A stretch of DNA of 64,000 nucleotides. Origin: Spongilla lacustris. Taxonomy: Eukaryota; Porifera; Demospongiae; Spongillida; Spongillidae. Location: positions 516,341-580,340 of the forward strand of contig OX442418.1 in assembly GCA_949361645.1 (NCBI GenBank), given 5' to 3'. Positions 1 through 10,600 of this stretch are shown here, piece by piece; within the stretch, counting starts at the first letter, position 1, and every line of letters starts with the position of its first letter. The notes below the pieces were generated by a model. That model did no database searches. It was not told where the DNA came from and saw nothing but the letters and a program-made list of their open reading frames with translations. Both the position numbers and the translations under genes were made by a program.

Positions 1-248
1 ATGTGAGGGGAAGGTGGGGTGGTGATGTGAGGGGAAGGTGGGGTGGTGATGTGAGGGGAAGGTGGGGTGGTGATGTGAGGGGAAGGTGGGGTGGTGATGT
101 GAGGGGAAGGTGGGGTGGTGATGTGAGGGGAAGGTGGGGTGGTGATGTGAGGGGAAGGTGGGGTGGTGATGTGAGGGGAAGGTGGGGTGGTGATGTGAGG
201 GGAAGGTGGGGTGGTGATGTGAGGGGAAGGTGGGGTGGTGATGTGAGG
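1..248. repeat. 24-bp minisatellite in a DNAJB-like intron
   Basis: About ten near-perfect copies of a G-rich 24-base unit (core GGGGAAGGTGGGGTGGTGAT). It begins at the window edge. It lies downstream, on the minus strand, of the fourth exon of the DNAJB6-like gene, so it sits in that gene's next intron. One frame is open through it, giving an eight-residue repeat (RGRWGGDV), but this is a consequence of the 24-base period and I do not regard it as coding. Confidence 0.9.
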
Positions 249-314
249 GTTGTACACACAGAGACAAAGCATATGAACAACCAGAACTTGAGTACCACAC
301 ACAGCAGCTCTTAC

Positions 315-834
315 CAAACATATCAGCAAACGGATCCCGACCCCCAAAGAATTGTCTGAACACATCAAATGGGTCATGAAACCCTCCGAAGTCAAATCCC
401 CCGGCACCGCTGGATCCTCCTGGTCACAGAGGCAAACAAATAGCGCGCAGTGCAGATGGTAGCGTCACTTGACTCACCTTTCAGACCCTCGTGCCCATAG
501 TTATCATACATCCTGCGCTTCTTTTCTGCGGGAGAACACAGAGCTTCCAACAGTCCCGCAGCCTACCGACGTTAACACCTACCGTCTGAAAGAACCTCGT
601 ACGCCTCTGATATAAGCTTGAACATAGTGTCAGCCTCTTGTACGTTGTCCGGGTTCTTGTCTGGGTGCCAAATGAGTGCTAGTTTCCTGTACCTAAGAAG
701 CAGCGTGGCGTTGTACCTACCCCTGCGGCTTGGTGTCTGCTTCGCACTTACGCTCTCCTTATTTCTTCATTTGACGCATCTTGCGGCACACCCAGAAGTT
801 CGTAATAGTCCGGCTTGCTGTTACCTCCAGCCAT
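315..834 (-). CDS. DNAJB6-like J-domain co-chaperone, 5' exons (partial)
   Basis: Class B DnaJ protein, an Hsp70 co-chaperone that stimulates Hsp70 ATPase through its J domain. Four minus-strand exons are visible: 752-834, 583-692, 478-525 and 315-419. GT..AG introns and phases agree, and the first intron is only 59 bp. Exon 1 starts [16 protein letters not shown]; exon 2 has [16 protein letters not shown] with the essential HPD loop and ends EAYEVLSD; exon 3 gives [16 protein letters not shown]; exon 4 is Gly/Phe-rich and contains [13 protein letters not shown], close to the DNAJB6/B2/B8 signature (known family pattern). About 115 residues are present. The rest lies beyond the minisatellite and off the left edge. 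The ATG at 834 opens the J domain directly. It is divergent from the gene starting at 962. DNAJB2- or DNAJB8-type relatives are the main alternative. Confidence 0.88.
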
Positions 835-961
835 ACACTTAATTTAGAAGAAAATTCTGGGCGTAAAGGGATTTCCCCTTGTGTAAAGGCATGCGCACGC
901 GCAGTTGTGGAGGGAAAAAAATTCCGCGCGCAAACAGCGGCAAGTCGCAGTTTATACGGAG
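835..961. promoter_or_regulatory. Probable bidirectional promoter between two head-to-head genes
   Basis: Only 127 bp separate the start codons of the minus-strand DNAJB6-like gene and the plus-strand TEX12-like gene, so both 5' UTRs and a shared promoter must fit here unless there are upstream non-coding exons. There is no clear TATA box. The stretch holds GC-rich pieces (GCATGCGCACGCGCAG at about 889-904), which resemble an NRF1-type palindrome (GCGCATGCGC-like). Inferred from the layout only. Confidence 0.5.
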
Positions 962-1112
962 ATGCCTGCCAGAGGGGAGGAAGGGACGCCAACCCTACGT
1001 TCTACCGCTCCCGCCGAAAGCGTTCGGACAGGTGTAACTGAGGCCCCCAAAAGAGACTACCCGCCGGACGTTGATAGCGCTGAATTCGAACCACAAGGGA
1101 AAAAAAGAAAAG

Positions 1113-1190
<78 letters not shown>

Positions 1191-1692
1191 GTGTGTGTGT
1201 GTGTGTGTATGTGTGGAGGGAGCAAATGTGTCTTATAAATGCGTAGGCTTGTCCTCGTAGCGCCAAGGAACCTTCAACCCAAACAAGCGCGAAGGCAAAT
1301 GGTGTGTAGATATATGTATGTAGATGTAGCCTGTTTTACACCCCCCCTTCCCCCCGCAGAAGATTCTACCCTTGAAGGTAACGCTGCTGATATTGCTACC
1401 AACGTGGCTCGTGAACCAGTGGAAACAGTGGATGAGGTTATTTTAAGGGTATCCAGTGAGACCTCAAAACTGTTGGCCAAATTTCAAGAGCACTTTAGGT
1501 TAGTGTCATGCTATGGTGTACTTCTGCAAGCTCACTGTTGCATATGCTGCCAGTGAGAGTGAAGGGTTTGAGCTGTTCTGCCCTACCCGACTGGATGAAA
1601 TGCTGAAGCAGGCACGTATCCTGGAGGAGAACTATGTGGAGCAGAGGAGAAAACTCAGGGAGCGACTGACCAAAACACTTCAAATGCTATGA
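962..1692 (+). CDS. Small coiled-coil protein, TEX12-like (candidate synaptonemal complex protein)
   Basis: Four exons give a closed 157-residue frame: 962-1116, 1261-1301, 1360-1498 and 1554-1692 (TGA). The last two exons are firm. The first donor lies at the edge of a (GT)n run, so its exact place and the 41-base second exon are the less certain parts, chosen because they are the combination that keeps phase. The N-terminus is basic and Pro-rich. The C-terminus is a charged helix (RLDEMLKQARILEENYVEQR then KLRERLTK). That spacing recalls the C-terminal helix of TEX12, a central-element protein of the synaptonemal complex that assembles with SYCE2 (family knowledge). The resemblance is short and helical, so another small coiled-coil protein is possible. 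Confidence 0.5.
1115..1212. repeat. (GT)n microsatellite in intron 1 of the TEX12-like gene
   Basis: About 98 bases of nearly pure GT with two TAT interruptions, starting directly at the presumed splice donor of the first exon. A GT run at a donor offers several alternative GT dinucleotides. Confidence 0.93.
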
Positions 1693-2027
1693 CTGCTATC
1701 AAAGTCTTCCCTGCCAGTGTGTGTGCACATGACACAGGTGTATATGGTGGGGTCTCTATACTACATGTATCACATGACGCTGCTCTCTATCAATGGCTGG
1801 TGTCCTTAGATATGTTCATGTCAACCTTCCTGCTGCATTGGTTCACCACATCATCTAACATTCTGTCAAACATTTCTCTGTGGTTCTTTTGAACTTGCTG
1901 CACTGATGGGCCTGGGGTAGAGGGATGTGCTTGTGTGTGCGTGAAGGTGGTGTGTATGTGTGAAGGTGTGTGATGTGTTGTGTGAAGGTGTGGTGTGTAT
2001 GTGTGAAGGTGTGTATGGTGTGATGGC
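1693..2027. other. Intergenic, GT-rich, no gene seen
   Basis: Region between two convergent genes. It contains a degenerate GT-rich stretch at about 1919-2027 built from imperfect TGTGTGAAGGTG units. No open frame with codon structure, no RNA gene and no mobile-element end was recognised. Confidence 0.6.
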
Positions 2028-2817
2028 TCAGTGTGCAGCCACTACATAGGCACCTAAACACATACATTTAGCCAGCTGTTCTTTTATTGTGGAACACATA
2101 GCCTCTTCCGCTTGAGTTGCCAACTTCAGTCCTGGGGAGGAAGAGAAGGCGTGGTTTAAACATGCCCTAACAGTAGACTGTCTCTTGCCAAGAACTTCAT
2201 CATTCATGGCACCAAGCCTTCTATCATCACTTTGAGCTTTCATTGCTAACAGCATCTCCAGCTTTCTCTGCAGGTCATCTAACGCCCTATCATAGGCCAT
2301 GTAGCCATACCAGTACTAAGGGGCAGCCATTAACCAGCTTACTGTTGCTCGGCCGCCTTGCCCTCCTTCAGCTGGAGCAAGTGCAGCTGCCTCAACGATA
2401 GAAGTTCCTTCGCTACCTTCACCTCTTCCACCAAAGGTGACACCTACATGTACGAACTTTGCGAACTGTGGCCTGGGGCCTTGGTTGCAACGCACCTCCT
2501 CCGAGACGAGCAGTTTGTCGCCAAACTGTGTTCGTTCGTGTTGGCTTGGTGGTAAGCGATAAGGGCAGGGCCTCAATAGGCCATATGCATGTCATTCTTA
2601 CTACTGCTGAATCACGGTGTGCGCATCAGCGATACTTGACGTCAGCAGCTCCAGCGATGCCCGCTTCTTGGCTATTTCAGCTTCCAACGTAAGAAGACGA
2701 TCCTGTATACATGGTGGTTCCCGCTCATATTTCTCCTTGAGCGCTTTGGTGCTGACCGTACCTCCAATTCGTGGTCTTCCAACTCCAAGATTTGTGTCGT
2801 CATATTAACCAGCTGCA
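2028..2817 (-). CDS. Unrecognised coiled-coil protein, 3' exons
   Basis: Minus-strand exons with strongly charged helical translation. From 5' to 3': about 2595-2785 (contains KALKEKYEREPPCIQDRLL and LEAEIAKKRASLELL), 2343-2443 (VKVAKELLSLRQLHLLQLK), and about 2028-2285 (ALDDLQRKLEMLLAMKAQ...). The last two join in phase across a 57-bp intron (GCAACA/GTAAGC donor, TGATAG/GGCG acceptor). The final frame stops at 2028 just before the GT-rich region. The join between the first exon and 2443 does not fit phase with the splice sites I can see, so an exon boundary is wrong, an exon is missing, or there is an indel. I do not recognise the family. It is convergent with the TEX12-like gene. Confidence 0.5.
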
Positions 2818-3013
2818 AGCAGTGACGTAATATTTTTATAATACAATAGTACAGTATGAGGCTGTGTGTGTGGGAGGTTGCATGAAAGCAGAGACTGTTT
2901 AGAAAGAGACAGGAAATTTTATAAAGCGTCTGCTCTCACACAACCATCACATAGTCATAGATATCACACTCCGGCTCCATCACACGTCACTAACTGCATC
3001 TACATGTAGTACT

Positions 3014-3315
3014 ACAAGATATAAAAATTTAATTAAAATAAAATTGGTGATGTAGGATTTGTAGACAGCAATTGAGTAAAAAGTAAGGAAACAAGGAATT
3101 ACGGATATTATGCATTCATTAAATTATAAATATTACATACCTACATTTAGCACAGAATTTCAGGCAGGTAATTTGCTAAATAATGTAGGTATGTAATATT
3201 TATAATTTAATGAATGCATAATATCCGTAATTCCTTGTTTCCTTACTTTTTACTCAATTGCTGTCTACAAATCCTACATCACCAATTTTATTTTAATTAA
3301 ATTTTTATATCTTGT
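3014..3315. mobile_element. Foldback MITE, family 1, copy 1
   Basis: A roughly 302-bp palindrome. The left arm (about 3014-3151) starts ACAAGATATAAAAATT and is repeated in reverse complement at about 3176-3315, with a short loop around CAGAATTTCAGGCAGG. The arms are almost identical, A/T-rich and non-coding. A diverged copy lies at 24020-24262. Long arms with a tiny loop indicate a non-autonomous foldback or MITE element. The transposase family is not known to me. Confidence 0.88.
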
Positions 3316-3814
3316 TTCACTCCTTTTTTTCCCCCGGCGGGTTCCTACTTACACGTTGCATGCATGAGAGCAAACAAAGAAAGAAGGGCAATCTTGGAAT
3401 ATAATATAGAGCATCACATCACAGCAGTATAAGACAGTTTGATCTGCTCACTTGCTATCATCATTAAATCACATAATAATCAAACAATTTCTTTCTTTTA
3501 GACAGCTAAGTATCTGAAATGGCATGTGAGCAACACTTAGTCTCTCAGCCAGGTTATTTTGAAAGGCGAGGGGACCCCTATAAAAGAAGTGGTAATGGAG
3601 GAGAGGAGGTATTAGTAGTGAAGGAACAACATTATATGCTCAGACCACAAATGCCCTTAACTACCCAGAGCATCATGATATTTAATGCCATTTTCTACTG
3701 CGTAGCCTAACATGCTTTTCATTAAACCACTATGGATTACCAGCTACCAAAATTGGTTTATCAGGATCAACCGAAGCATAGCACCCCCCCCCCCCCCCCC
3801 CCCCCCCCGTCATG
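3316..3814. other. Non-coding part of an inverted segmental duplication, with poly(C) tract
   Basis: No gene seen. The segment is homologous in reverse complement to 23703-24010: both carry the blocks around GACAGTTTGATCTGCTCACTT and CTCTCAGCCAGG. Together with the flanking palindrome and the dehydrogenase pseudogene it forms one duplicated block. A homopolymer C run of about 26 bases occupies 3783-3808. In the other copy a 28-bp minisatellite has grown in roughly this part. Confidence 0.7.
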
Positions 3815-5237
3815 AAACTATCCTCACATGATTCAAAGCCCTCTGCTCTTGACTGAAGGTACGCATGCGTTCTCCAAAGCCAGTAGCAAAGGCATCAGGA
3901 TTAATCCCCTTAAATGTCTGTCCTTGATGTGAGTATGTATATGATTAAAGCAATTGGCCATTCACACCAAAGATGCTTACCAGATTGCTTGCCATTTTCA
4001 TAAGTGGTGTGCAAAAGCACCACCACTGAGTACAGCACAGAATAGGTCTACCATCATGGCCAAACTGTATCCATTATATCCAGCTGTGTTGGGGCAAACA
4101 GGTGGAGAAGGAAGTGATTCGTGAAGGAGGGGAAGGAAGTAGAGAGGAAGAGAAGAGAGGAATGGAAGGGAAGGGAGAAGGGGGATGGGAGGGGAAGGGA
4201 GGATGGGAGGGGAAGGGAGGATGGGAGGGGAAGGGAGGATGGGAGGGGAAGGGAGGATGGGAGGGGAAGGGAGGATGGGAGGGGAAGGGAGGATGGGAGG
4301 GGAAGGGAGGATGGGAGGGGAAGGGAGGATGGGAGGTGAGAGGAGGAGGGGAAGGGAGGATGGGAGGTGAGAGAAGGAGGTGAGAGGAGGAGGGGAAGGG
4401 AGGATGGGAGGTGAGAGAAGGAGGTGAAGGGAGGATGGGAGGTGAAGGGAGGATGGGAGGTGAAGGGAGGATGGGAGGTGAAGGGAGGAGGGGAAGGGAG
4501 GATGGGAGGTGAAGGGAGGAGGGAAGGGAGGATGGGAGGTGAAGGGAGGAGGGGAAGGGAGGATGGGACGTGAAGGGAGGAGGGGAAGGGAGGGGGAAGG
4601 GAGAAGAGAAAGGGGGAGGAGGGGAATGGAGAAGGGAAGGGGGAGAGGGGAAGGGAGAAGGGTAGGGAGAGAGGGGAAGGGAGAAGAGAGGATGAGACAG
4701 GAGGGAAGAGGACGAGCAAAGGAGGGGATAGCAAGCACAACATCACACCTGTACAGATAACTCGTCAACATATCCGTGGGACATAGCACACACAAACATA
4801 CACATACACCCACCCTTCCAGAGTGGTCCACTCCTCATCCTGGTAGGATGGTGTTCTCTTTCCTCTTCTCCATCTCCACCTAATAACATTGGCCAAGAAC
4901 AGCTCACAACTGGCAGACACACATATTTGAATGAAAACAATATACCTTCCCCTGAGCAGCAGTGCTTGTGGCCATGTCAAGAACAAAGCTTTGTAGCAAT
5001 TACTATGGGGTTAGTTCCAAGGATGCTCTGTCATGGGAGAGACATGAGTTATGGGGTTACCAGTGCAGCTTGAATGAACATGCAGCACCTGATTTGCTCT
5101 GGTCAGTCTGGTGGGGACCACCAGTGGACACGCATTTGTGAAGGATATTCCCGTTAATAAAGTAGCAACCATGCACTGAACAGAACTCACTTATGAATGG
5201 TCCTACCAGCAGGCCATCGGCCAGATTGCATAGCGTA
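3815..5237 (-). pseudogene. Ldh2-family (malate/L-lactate dehydrogenase type) pseudogene
   Basis: Minus-strand exon pieces, in the order expected for the NAD(P)-dependent Ldh_2 oxidoreductase family: YAMQS (about 5220-5237); GISFTNACPLVVPTR (about 5085-5151); SILGTNPIVIA then FVLDMATSTAAQGK (4946-5031); EMEKRKENTILPG then GVDHSGR (about 4811-4880); GYSLAMMVDLFCAVLSGGAF (about 4020-4090); GINPDAFATGFGERMRTFSQ (about 3815-3915). LGTNP, LDMATS and GYxLAMMVDLxCxVLSG are family hallmarks. It is broken: a one-base shift between LGTNPIVIA and FVLDMATS, a TGA where the family has the Trp of PEGW, a lost acceptor before GISFTN, and further stops. An 18-bp minisatellite fills one intron. A shorter copy lies at 22480-22745. 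Reading it as a live gene would require several sequencing errors. Confidence 0.75.
4180..4700. repeat. 18-bp purine-rich minisatellite in the Ldh2-like pseudogene
   Basis: Tandem unit GGATGGGAGGGGAAGGGA: about nine perfect copies at 4180-4340, then shorter and variant units up to about 4700. All-purine on the plus strand, therefore all-pyrimidine on the strand of the pseudogene. A pyrimidine-rich stretch stands at the matching place in the second copy (22370-22470). Long open frames on both strands result from the 18-base period. Confidence 0.9.
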
Positions 5238-5384
5238 CTGAGCTTACATGGGGGGGATGCAAATAACATTGTAAATTGCAAGAACACACGCAAAGGATAT
5301 ACCGTTCCCTTGCGCGCGAATAAACTTGGATATTGCACCCAAAAGGTATACTCCTACCTCGTAGGATTTCTTTCCCTTTGGATT

Positions 5385-5610
5385 TGCCTGATATTGAGCT
5401 TATTTGGAGGCTAAAATCAGTTCTCGATTTTGATCGTAGTAGGCCTTCACGCTCCTTCTTACGTTCCGGATCAAGCCAGTATTGCGCCTTCGTGCTATCC
5501 TTCTTACTTTCAAAATCGGCTTTGTAGCGCTTCCAGTCGCAAGCCTTCTTTGTTTCATGCGCTTCTTGAATACTGTCACGCTCCTCACATTCATCTTGCG
5601 ACTCGTCAAA
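5385..5610 (-). other. Lys/Arg/Glu-rich coding fragment, probably from a repeat family
   Basis: One minus-strand frame reads a charged helical stretch with a repeated motif: KKACDWKRYKADFESKKDS followed by TKAQYWLDPERKKEREGLLR. Tandem YKADPEKKK-like units are common in Helitron- and transposon-linked proteins of sponges and cnidarians (recollection, not checked). A second frame on the same strand is also open but its composition looks like a shadow. It lies just upstream of the Ldh2 pseudogene, and no start or stop is assigned. Confidence 0.35.
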
Positions 5611-7019
5611 AAACGGCTTCTACATGTATTACTATTATATGTCTGTACACATGTACACGTGTTTCCGGTGCAGCTAATAGGGCCCGGGAGTTTTGGAATA
5701 GCACTTCAGTGGCTTCTGGCCATGACCTCCAATAAGGCATCAGAAGCTGATAAAATCTGTTGTGGGCTAAGTGTTAACATAACTAAGTTTGCTAAAGATC
5801 GAAATTGTGTTCAGTATAACTCAAAATAGGAAAGTAATAGCACCAAACAAATTCGGCAGAAAGTTTCTAACTTATCTCCTACAGTTCCTTTTGATAATAG
5901 CAAACATTAAGCTTCAATCGTGACAAAGATACAATGCAATAAACCTCTTATCCGAGCGAATCTTATCTTATCAGATCCGGAAGAAGAAGAAGAAGAAGAA
6001 GGAATCGTGTTTTCCCATGTTTTCAGGTTCTAGTGTGGGAACGAGTAAGCGTTATCTCTGTTGTCTGAGCTTTCTAAGCGTCGGCAGTTTTACTACATTG
6101 TAGATAATCGTTGGCTGTATCCAAATACGCTCGCTAAATTCCAACTGATTCTACGGCGCATCGGCAATAATGGAATCTGGTGTTTTGCTAATCGTATTCA
6201 TGACACTTCAAATCCTACATAGGACCTACTAACGTAGGTCCCGATATTTATTCGATATTCATGATGACCTCAAAGACTTCAATGACGTCGACATAAACAT
6301 GACAGTAGGAAGGGGAAGAGAGGGCACAAAGAGAAGTGTGGTGTTGGATGAAAGGGAAAGAGATGGGAGTGTGTTTGGTGGGGTGGTGACTTGAAGGTAG
6401 TGATTTAGTGGCCATCAGTAGAGGGATGAGGGCAACAAATGTATTGAGAAGAGATAGCTATACTGTAGGTGCCCTGAAACATATTATGGGACAGTGTCCC
6501 GCAAAACTGATCACCCTTCTGCAGTATCCGTGCAAATGTGTAGTAGGAATACCCGAGTTGGGCTGAGTGTACTGACGGCTATAGTGTTAAGGAAAACATA
6601 GACATCCTATATTAGATCTAGTAAATCAAAGCTTTTAATTAAAGCCTCTCTTTTCTTACGCATGATCAAGAAAGGTTATGCATTGGAACTTCAACATTGC
6701 CTTCCAGCAGATATGATTTTATATTCTTTCATCAATACTGAGTTATCAATTTTTTTTTATATAAAGCATTACTTGATCCAGAGATAATATAATTATCTAT
6801 ACAGTTATCTCTGGTAAATTAGACCACATGTATTAAAGGTACCGTATGAGCGATGAAAGGCAAGGCCCCACAAAGTCACGTGGGACCGCTTCTAAAATAA
6901 ACAATAGAAAATCTAAATCAAGTACATGTAATGGTAATTTTCGTTGTATGCTATAAATAGATATATCCATGTATGATTATTATTATTAAAATTTGGTGCG
7001 GTGCTTCATTAGCACTATA
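5611..7019. other. Upstream region of RhoBTB-A, no gene seen
   Basis: A/T-rich DNA without recognisable coding structure. It includes a short (GAA)n run at about 5982-6002 and a small palindrome at about 6778-6823 (CAGAGATAATATAATTATC, then a matching TTATCTCTGG), a motif that recurs elsewhere in the window. The promoter of RhoBTB-A presumably lies in the last few hundred bases, but no TATA box or initiator can be assigned. Confidence 0.5.
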
Positions 7020-7592
7020 ATGACGACAAATTTAAAGTTGGTGATTGTGGGAGATGGGGCCGTGGGAAAGTCTTGTTTTTTCATATCGTGGACGACAAAC
7101 TCATTCCCGAACAATTACGTCCCTACGGTATTCGACAACTATTCAGCCAATATGATTGTGGACGGCAAACCTGTTTCGCTCTCTCTGTGGGATACAGGTA
7201 AACACCAATTTAGTCGTGCCACGCCCACTTATCCGTTTTTTCCATAGCTGGACAGGAGGACTACGATCGCCTACGACCGCTCTCATATCCGCAGACCGAC
7301 GTATTCCTAATCGCCTTCTGTGTTGACCGATCAGCCTCTTTTGAGAACGTTCGAGCCAAATGGGTCCCCGAAATCAAACACCACTGTCCGAACACTCCAT
7401 GGCTTCTCCTGGGTCTGAAGGCAGACCTCAGGAACTCCTCTGCAGCTGCCGATGCCGTACGACCCGGGAGAGAGTTTGTGACCCCAGAGGCGGCCAAGGA
7501 TATGGCCAGAGAGCTAGGTGAGCTTGGCAATACAGGGGCGGATACAGGATTTCAGACAAGGGGGGGTTGTTAATCAATAATAAGACGAGCGT

Positions 7593-7629
<37 letters not shown>

Positions 7630-10600
7630 GCTGTCCGCTTTCGGCCGATTCTACGAGCGGGGGGGGGGGGGGGGGGGTGCTGTCCGCTTTCGGCCGATTC
7701 TACGAGCGGGGGGGGGGTGCTGTCCGCTTTCGGCCGATTCTACGAGCGGGGGGGGGGGTGCTGTCCGCTTTCGGCCGATTCTACGAGCGGGGGGGGGGTG
7801 CTGTCCGCTTTCGGCCGATTCTACGAGCGGGGGGGGGGGTGCTGTCCGCTTTCGGCCGATTCTACGAGCGGGGGGGGGGTGCTGTCCGCTTTCGGCCGAT
7901 TCTACGAGCGGGGGGGGGGGGGGGGGGGGGGGGGGGGTGGGGGGTGCTGTCCGCGTGCGTGCGAAACGCAAGGTTTTAAGACAAAAGAGGGGGTTGTAAA
8001 CCCCAAAACCCCCTAAAACTGCGTGCAAAAAAAAAGGAATTTGGACAAAAGGGGGGGTTGCAACCCCCAAAACCCCCGCCCCTGCAATAGAGTAGAGTAG
8101 TCTCGCAAACAAGACGTACGGTGACGTTCACGTACCGTACTATGACTTGGACTGGGGACTAGTCCTGCACGTCATAGTACGGTACATCGAGTGGCTTAAC
8201 ACAGGAAAAACTTTCGGATTCCCAGCCTTGGTTTTTATTCTTTGATCCCAGGTTGATAGAAGAGAAATCCCAGGTTGATAGTTTATTAACGAAATTCACA
8301 GTTGACTCGGTCGACCTTAATAGTTGATTTAGTCGTTATCAACCTGGGATCATCGAACAAAAACCAGGCTGGGAATCCGAAAGTTTTTCCTGTGCTTGCG
8401 AGACTACATGTAGCAATAGAGGTCATTCCATATAAGAATCATAAATAATGCCACCCGAACATGACATAATTGGGTGGAAAGACATAGGCGCGTGTATGGG
8501 TAGGCGGGTCAACCAACCACGCCTACGCCGGCTACGGCCTCGCTGTAATATATTACACGATCAAAATTTGTAACTTCGAGTCTGTAACAGGTTTTACCAG
8601 CTTTGTATAATGTCCAAGACGTATGTTTACACTCCCGCATATCAGTACACTACAGTATTGAAGGGTGTTACATGAACACTGTACAGGCCAGATAACCCTT
8701 TGCATGGTTAAACATATTCATTCTCCATATGCAGGAGCAGTTGGGTATTATGAATGCAGTGCACTCACCCAGAATGGCCTCACAGAGGCAATGGATTTTG
8801 CAGTGAGGGCTTCACTATATCCATCAGGAAACTCTTCAAATAGGAAAAGGTTCACCTGGTTTAGGAGGAAAAGGTATTTTTAATTTTTATTCTTAAAAGC
8901 ATGTACCACAAGCATCCTCCCTTCCCCTTCCCTCCTCCCCCTTCCTCCTTATACTCAGGACCACACAGGCTGAAGCACCAGGTACCACTTCTGAGCCTGC
9001 TATCCCTCCTCCCCCCTCCCTGCCAAAGAACGAGCACGCTCCTTATATCAACATCAGCACATCCACATTTGCTGGGGACTGGAAGAGGATGGTCAATTGT
9101 GAGGACCTCACTGATGTGGCCTTCCTGCTGGGCCCAAAGACCTACCACGCCCACAAATATGTCCTGTGTAGTGCCTCTGATGTGTTCAGAAGAATGTTTG
9201 GAGTAGAAGATACAGCTGAGGCAGCAAGCCTTGGGGAGTGTCCACATTGGAACAAGAAACGCTTGAAAGAAGTTACTGCAGAGAACATCTGTGGCGGGAA
9301 AGTGGCGGGACTGAAGGACATCAAATACAGGTTGGTTCACACTATAAATTACTTATGCCACTCCCCCTAACAGGCTTCCTCCATCAGTGTGAGTGGTGAG
9401 AGTGGTAAACTTGTCACTACTATCACGTTGGATGAGACCTTGATATCTGAAGTCCCCTTCCTGAGGTGTCTAGAGTTTCTCTACACAGGCATTGTGGACT
9501 TGGAGGCTAAGAGTACCCTTATTGATGAGACCATAAAGGTTGCTGAACTGTTCAATCTTCCCGAGCTGCAGACAATATGTGAAAATGCCAAGAAGGGGGA
9601 GGAGTCTCTGGCCTTTAACCCAAGCATAGGGACGTGGTTAAATGATAGGAACAGTGGTATAGCCAAGCGTCTGTTCCTGAACCAGCCCCAGCTGTCTGAT
9701 GTACGTGTGATGGTGGAGGGGAAGGTCATACATGCACACAAAGTGGTGTTCATGGCAAGATGTGATGTTCTCTCTGCCATGTTTAGAAATGGCTTTGTCG
9801 AAAGTGAAATCTCTGAGGTAAAGGGGTTTAACTGTGCAGATGTGTCCTCAGGGCCACACAATAATAAGTGGTCCAGAAGCCTAACCCCTTCCATTTAGGG
9901 GTATGGGGAAACCACTGCATATCTCCTCTATATATAAACTATGCAAAAACTGCAGTAAAATCTAATTAGAGGAATTAAACGTAGCGTCGCTCTTAAGGTT
10001 ATTCATGAACATATATGTTTTTTTTTTTTTTTTCGTTTTTTTTTCTAGAAAAATGTGGTCCGATTATAAAAATGTAGAACTGGACCTGCGACGACGATAA
10101 GTATCAAGGTTCCCATGTGGTCACATGATATGTATCAAGGTTCCCATGTGGTCACACGATAAGTATCAAGGTTCCCATGTGGTCACATGATATGTATCAA
10201 GGTTCCCATGTGGTCACACGATAAGTATCAAGGTTCCCATGTGGTCACATGATATGTATCAAGGTTCCCATGTGGTCACACGATAAGTATCAAGGTTCCC
10301 ATGTGGTCACATGATATGTATCAAGATTCCCATGTGGTCACATGATATGCAGATGTTATATATGCATTATCGAATACAACCTGATATCATAGTAGCATTA
10401 TTATACTATACAATAATTATAAATTACTTGCTACTTTTAGCTTGATGATATCACTGCTATGTAGGTGGAGCTCCATGACATCACATATGATAACATGTTG
10501 GCCTTTCTGGAGTACCTGTACACTGACCACTCCCCTATTGAGGAGGGGGACTCTGTAGGAATCTTGGTCCTCTCCAATGAATATGTGATGCCTCGGCTGA

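Noticed and set aside
1..359. Open frame of RGRWGGDV repeats
   Set aside because: 24-base minisatellite is divisible by three; it lies in an intron of the DNAJB6-like gene on the other strand.
3998..4831. Pro/Ser/Leu-rich open frames of 230-277 codons on the minus strand
   Set aside because: Produced by an 18-bp purine minisatellite; open on both strands and in several frames.
7567..8112. Gly-rich and Arg-rich frames on both strands
   Set aside because: Result of the G-tract array; G-run lengths vary, which would destroy any reading frame.
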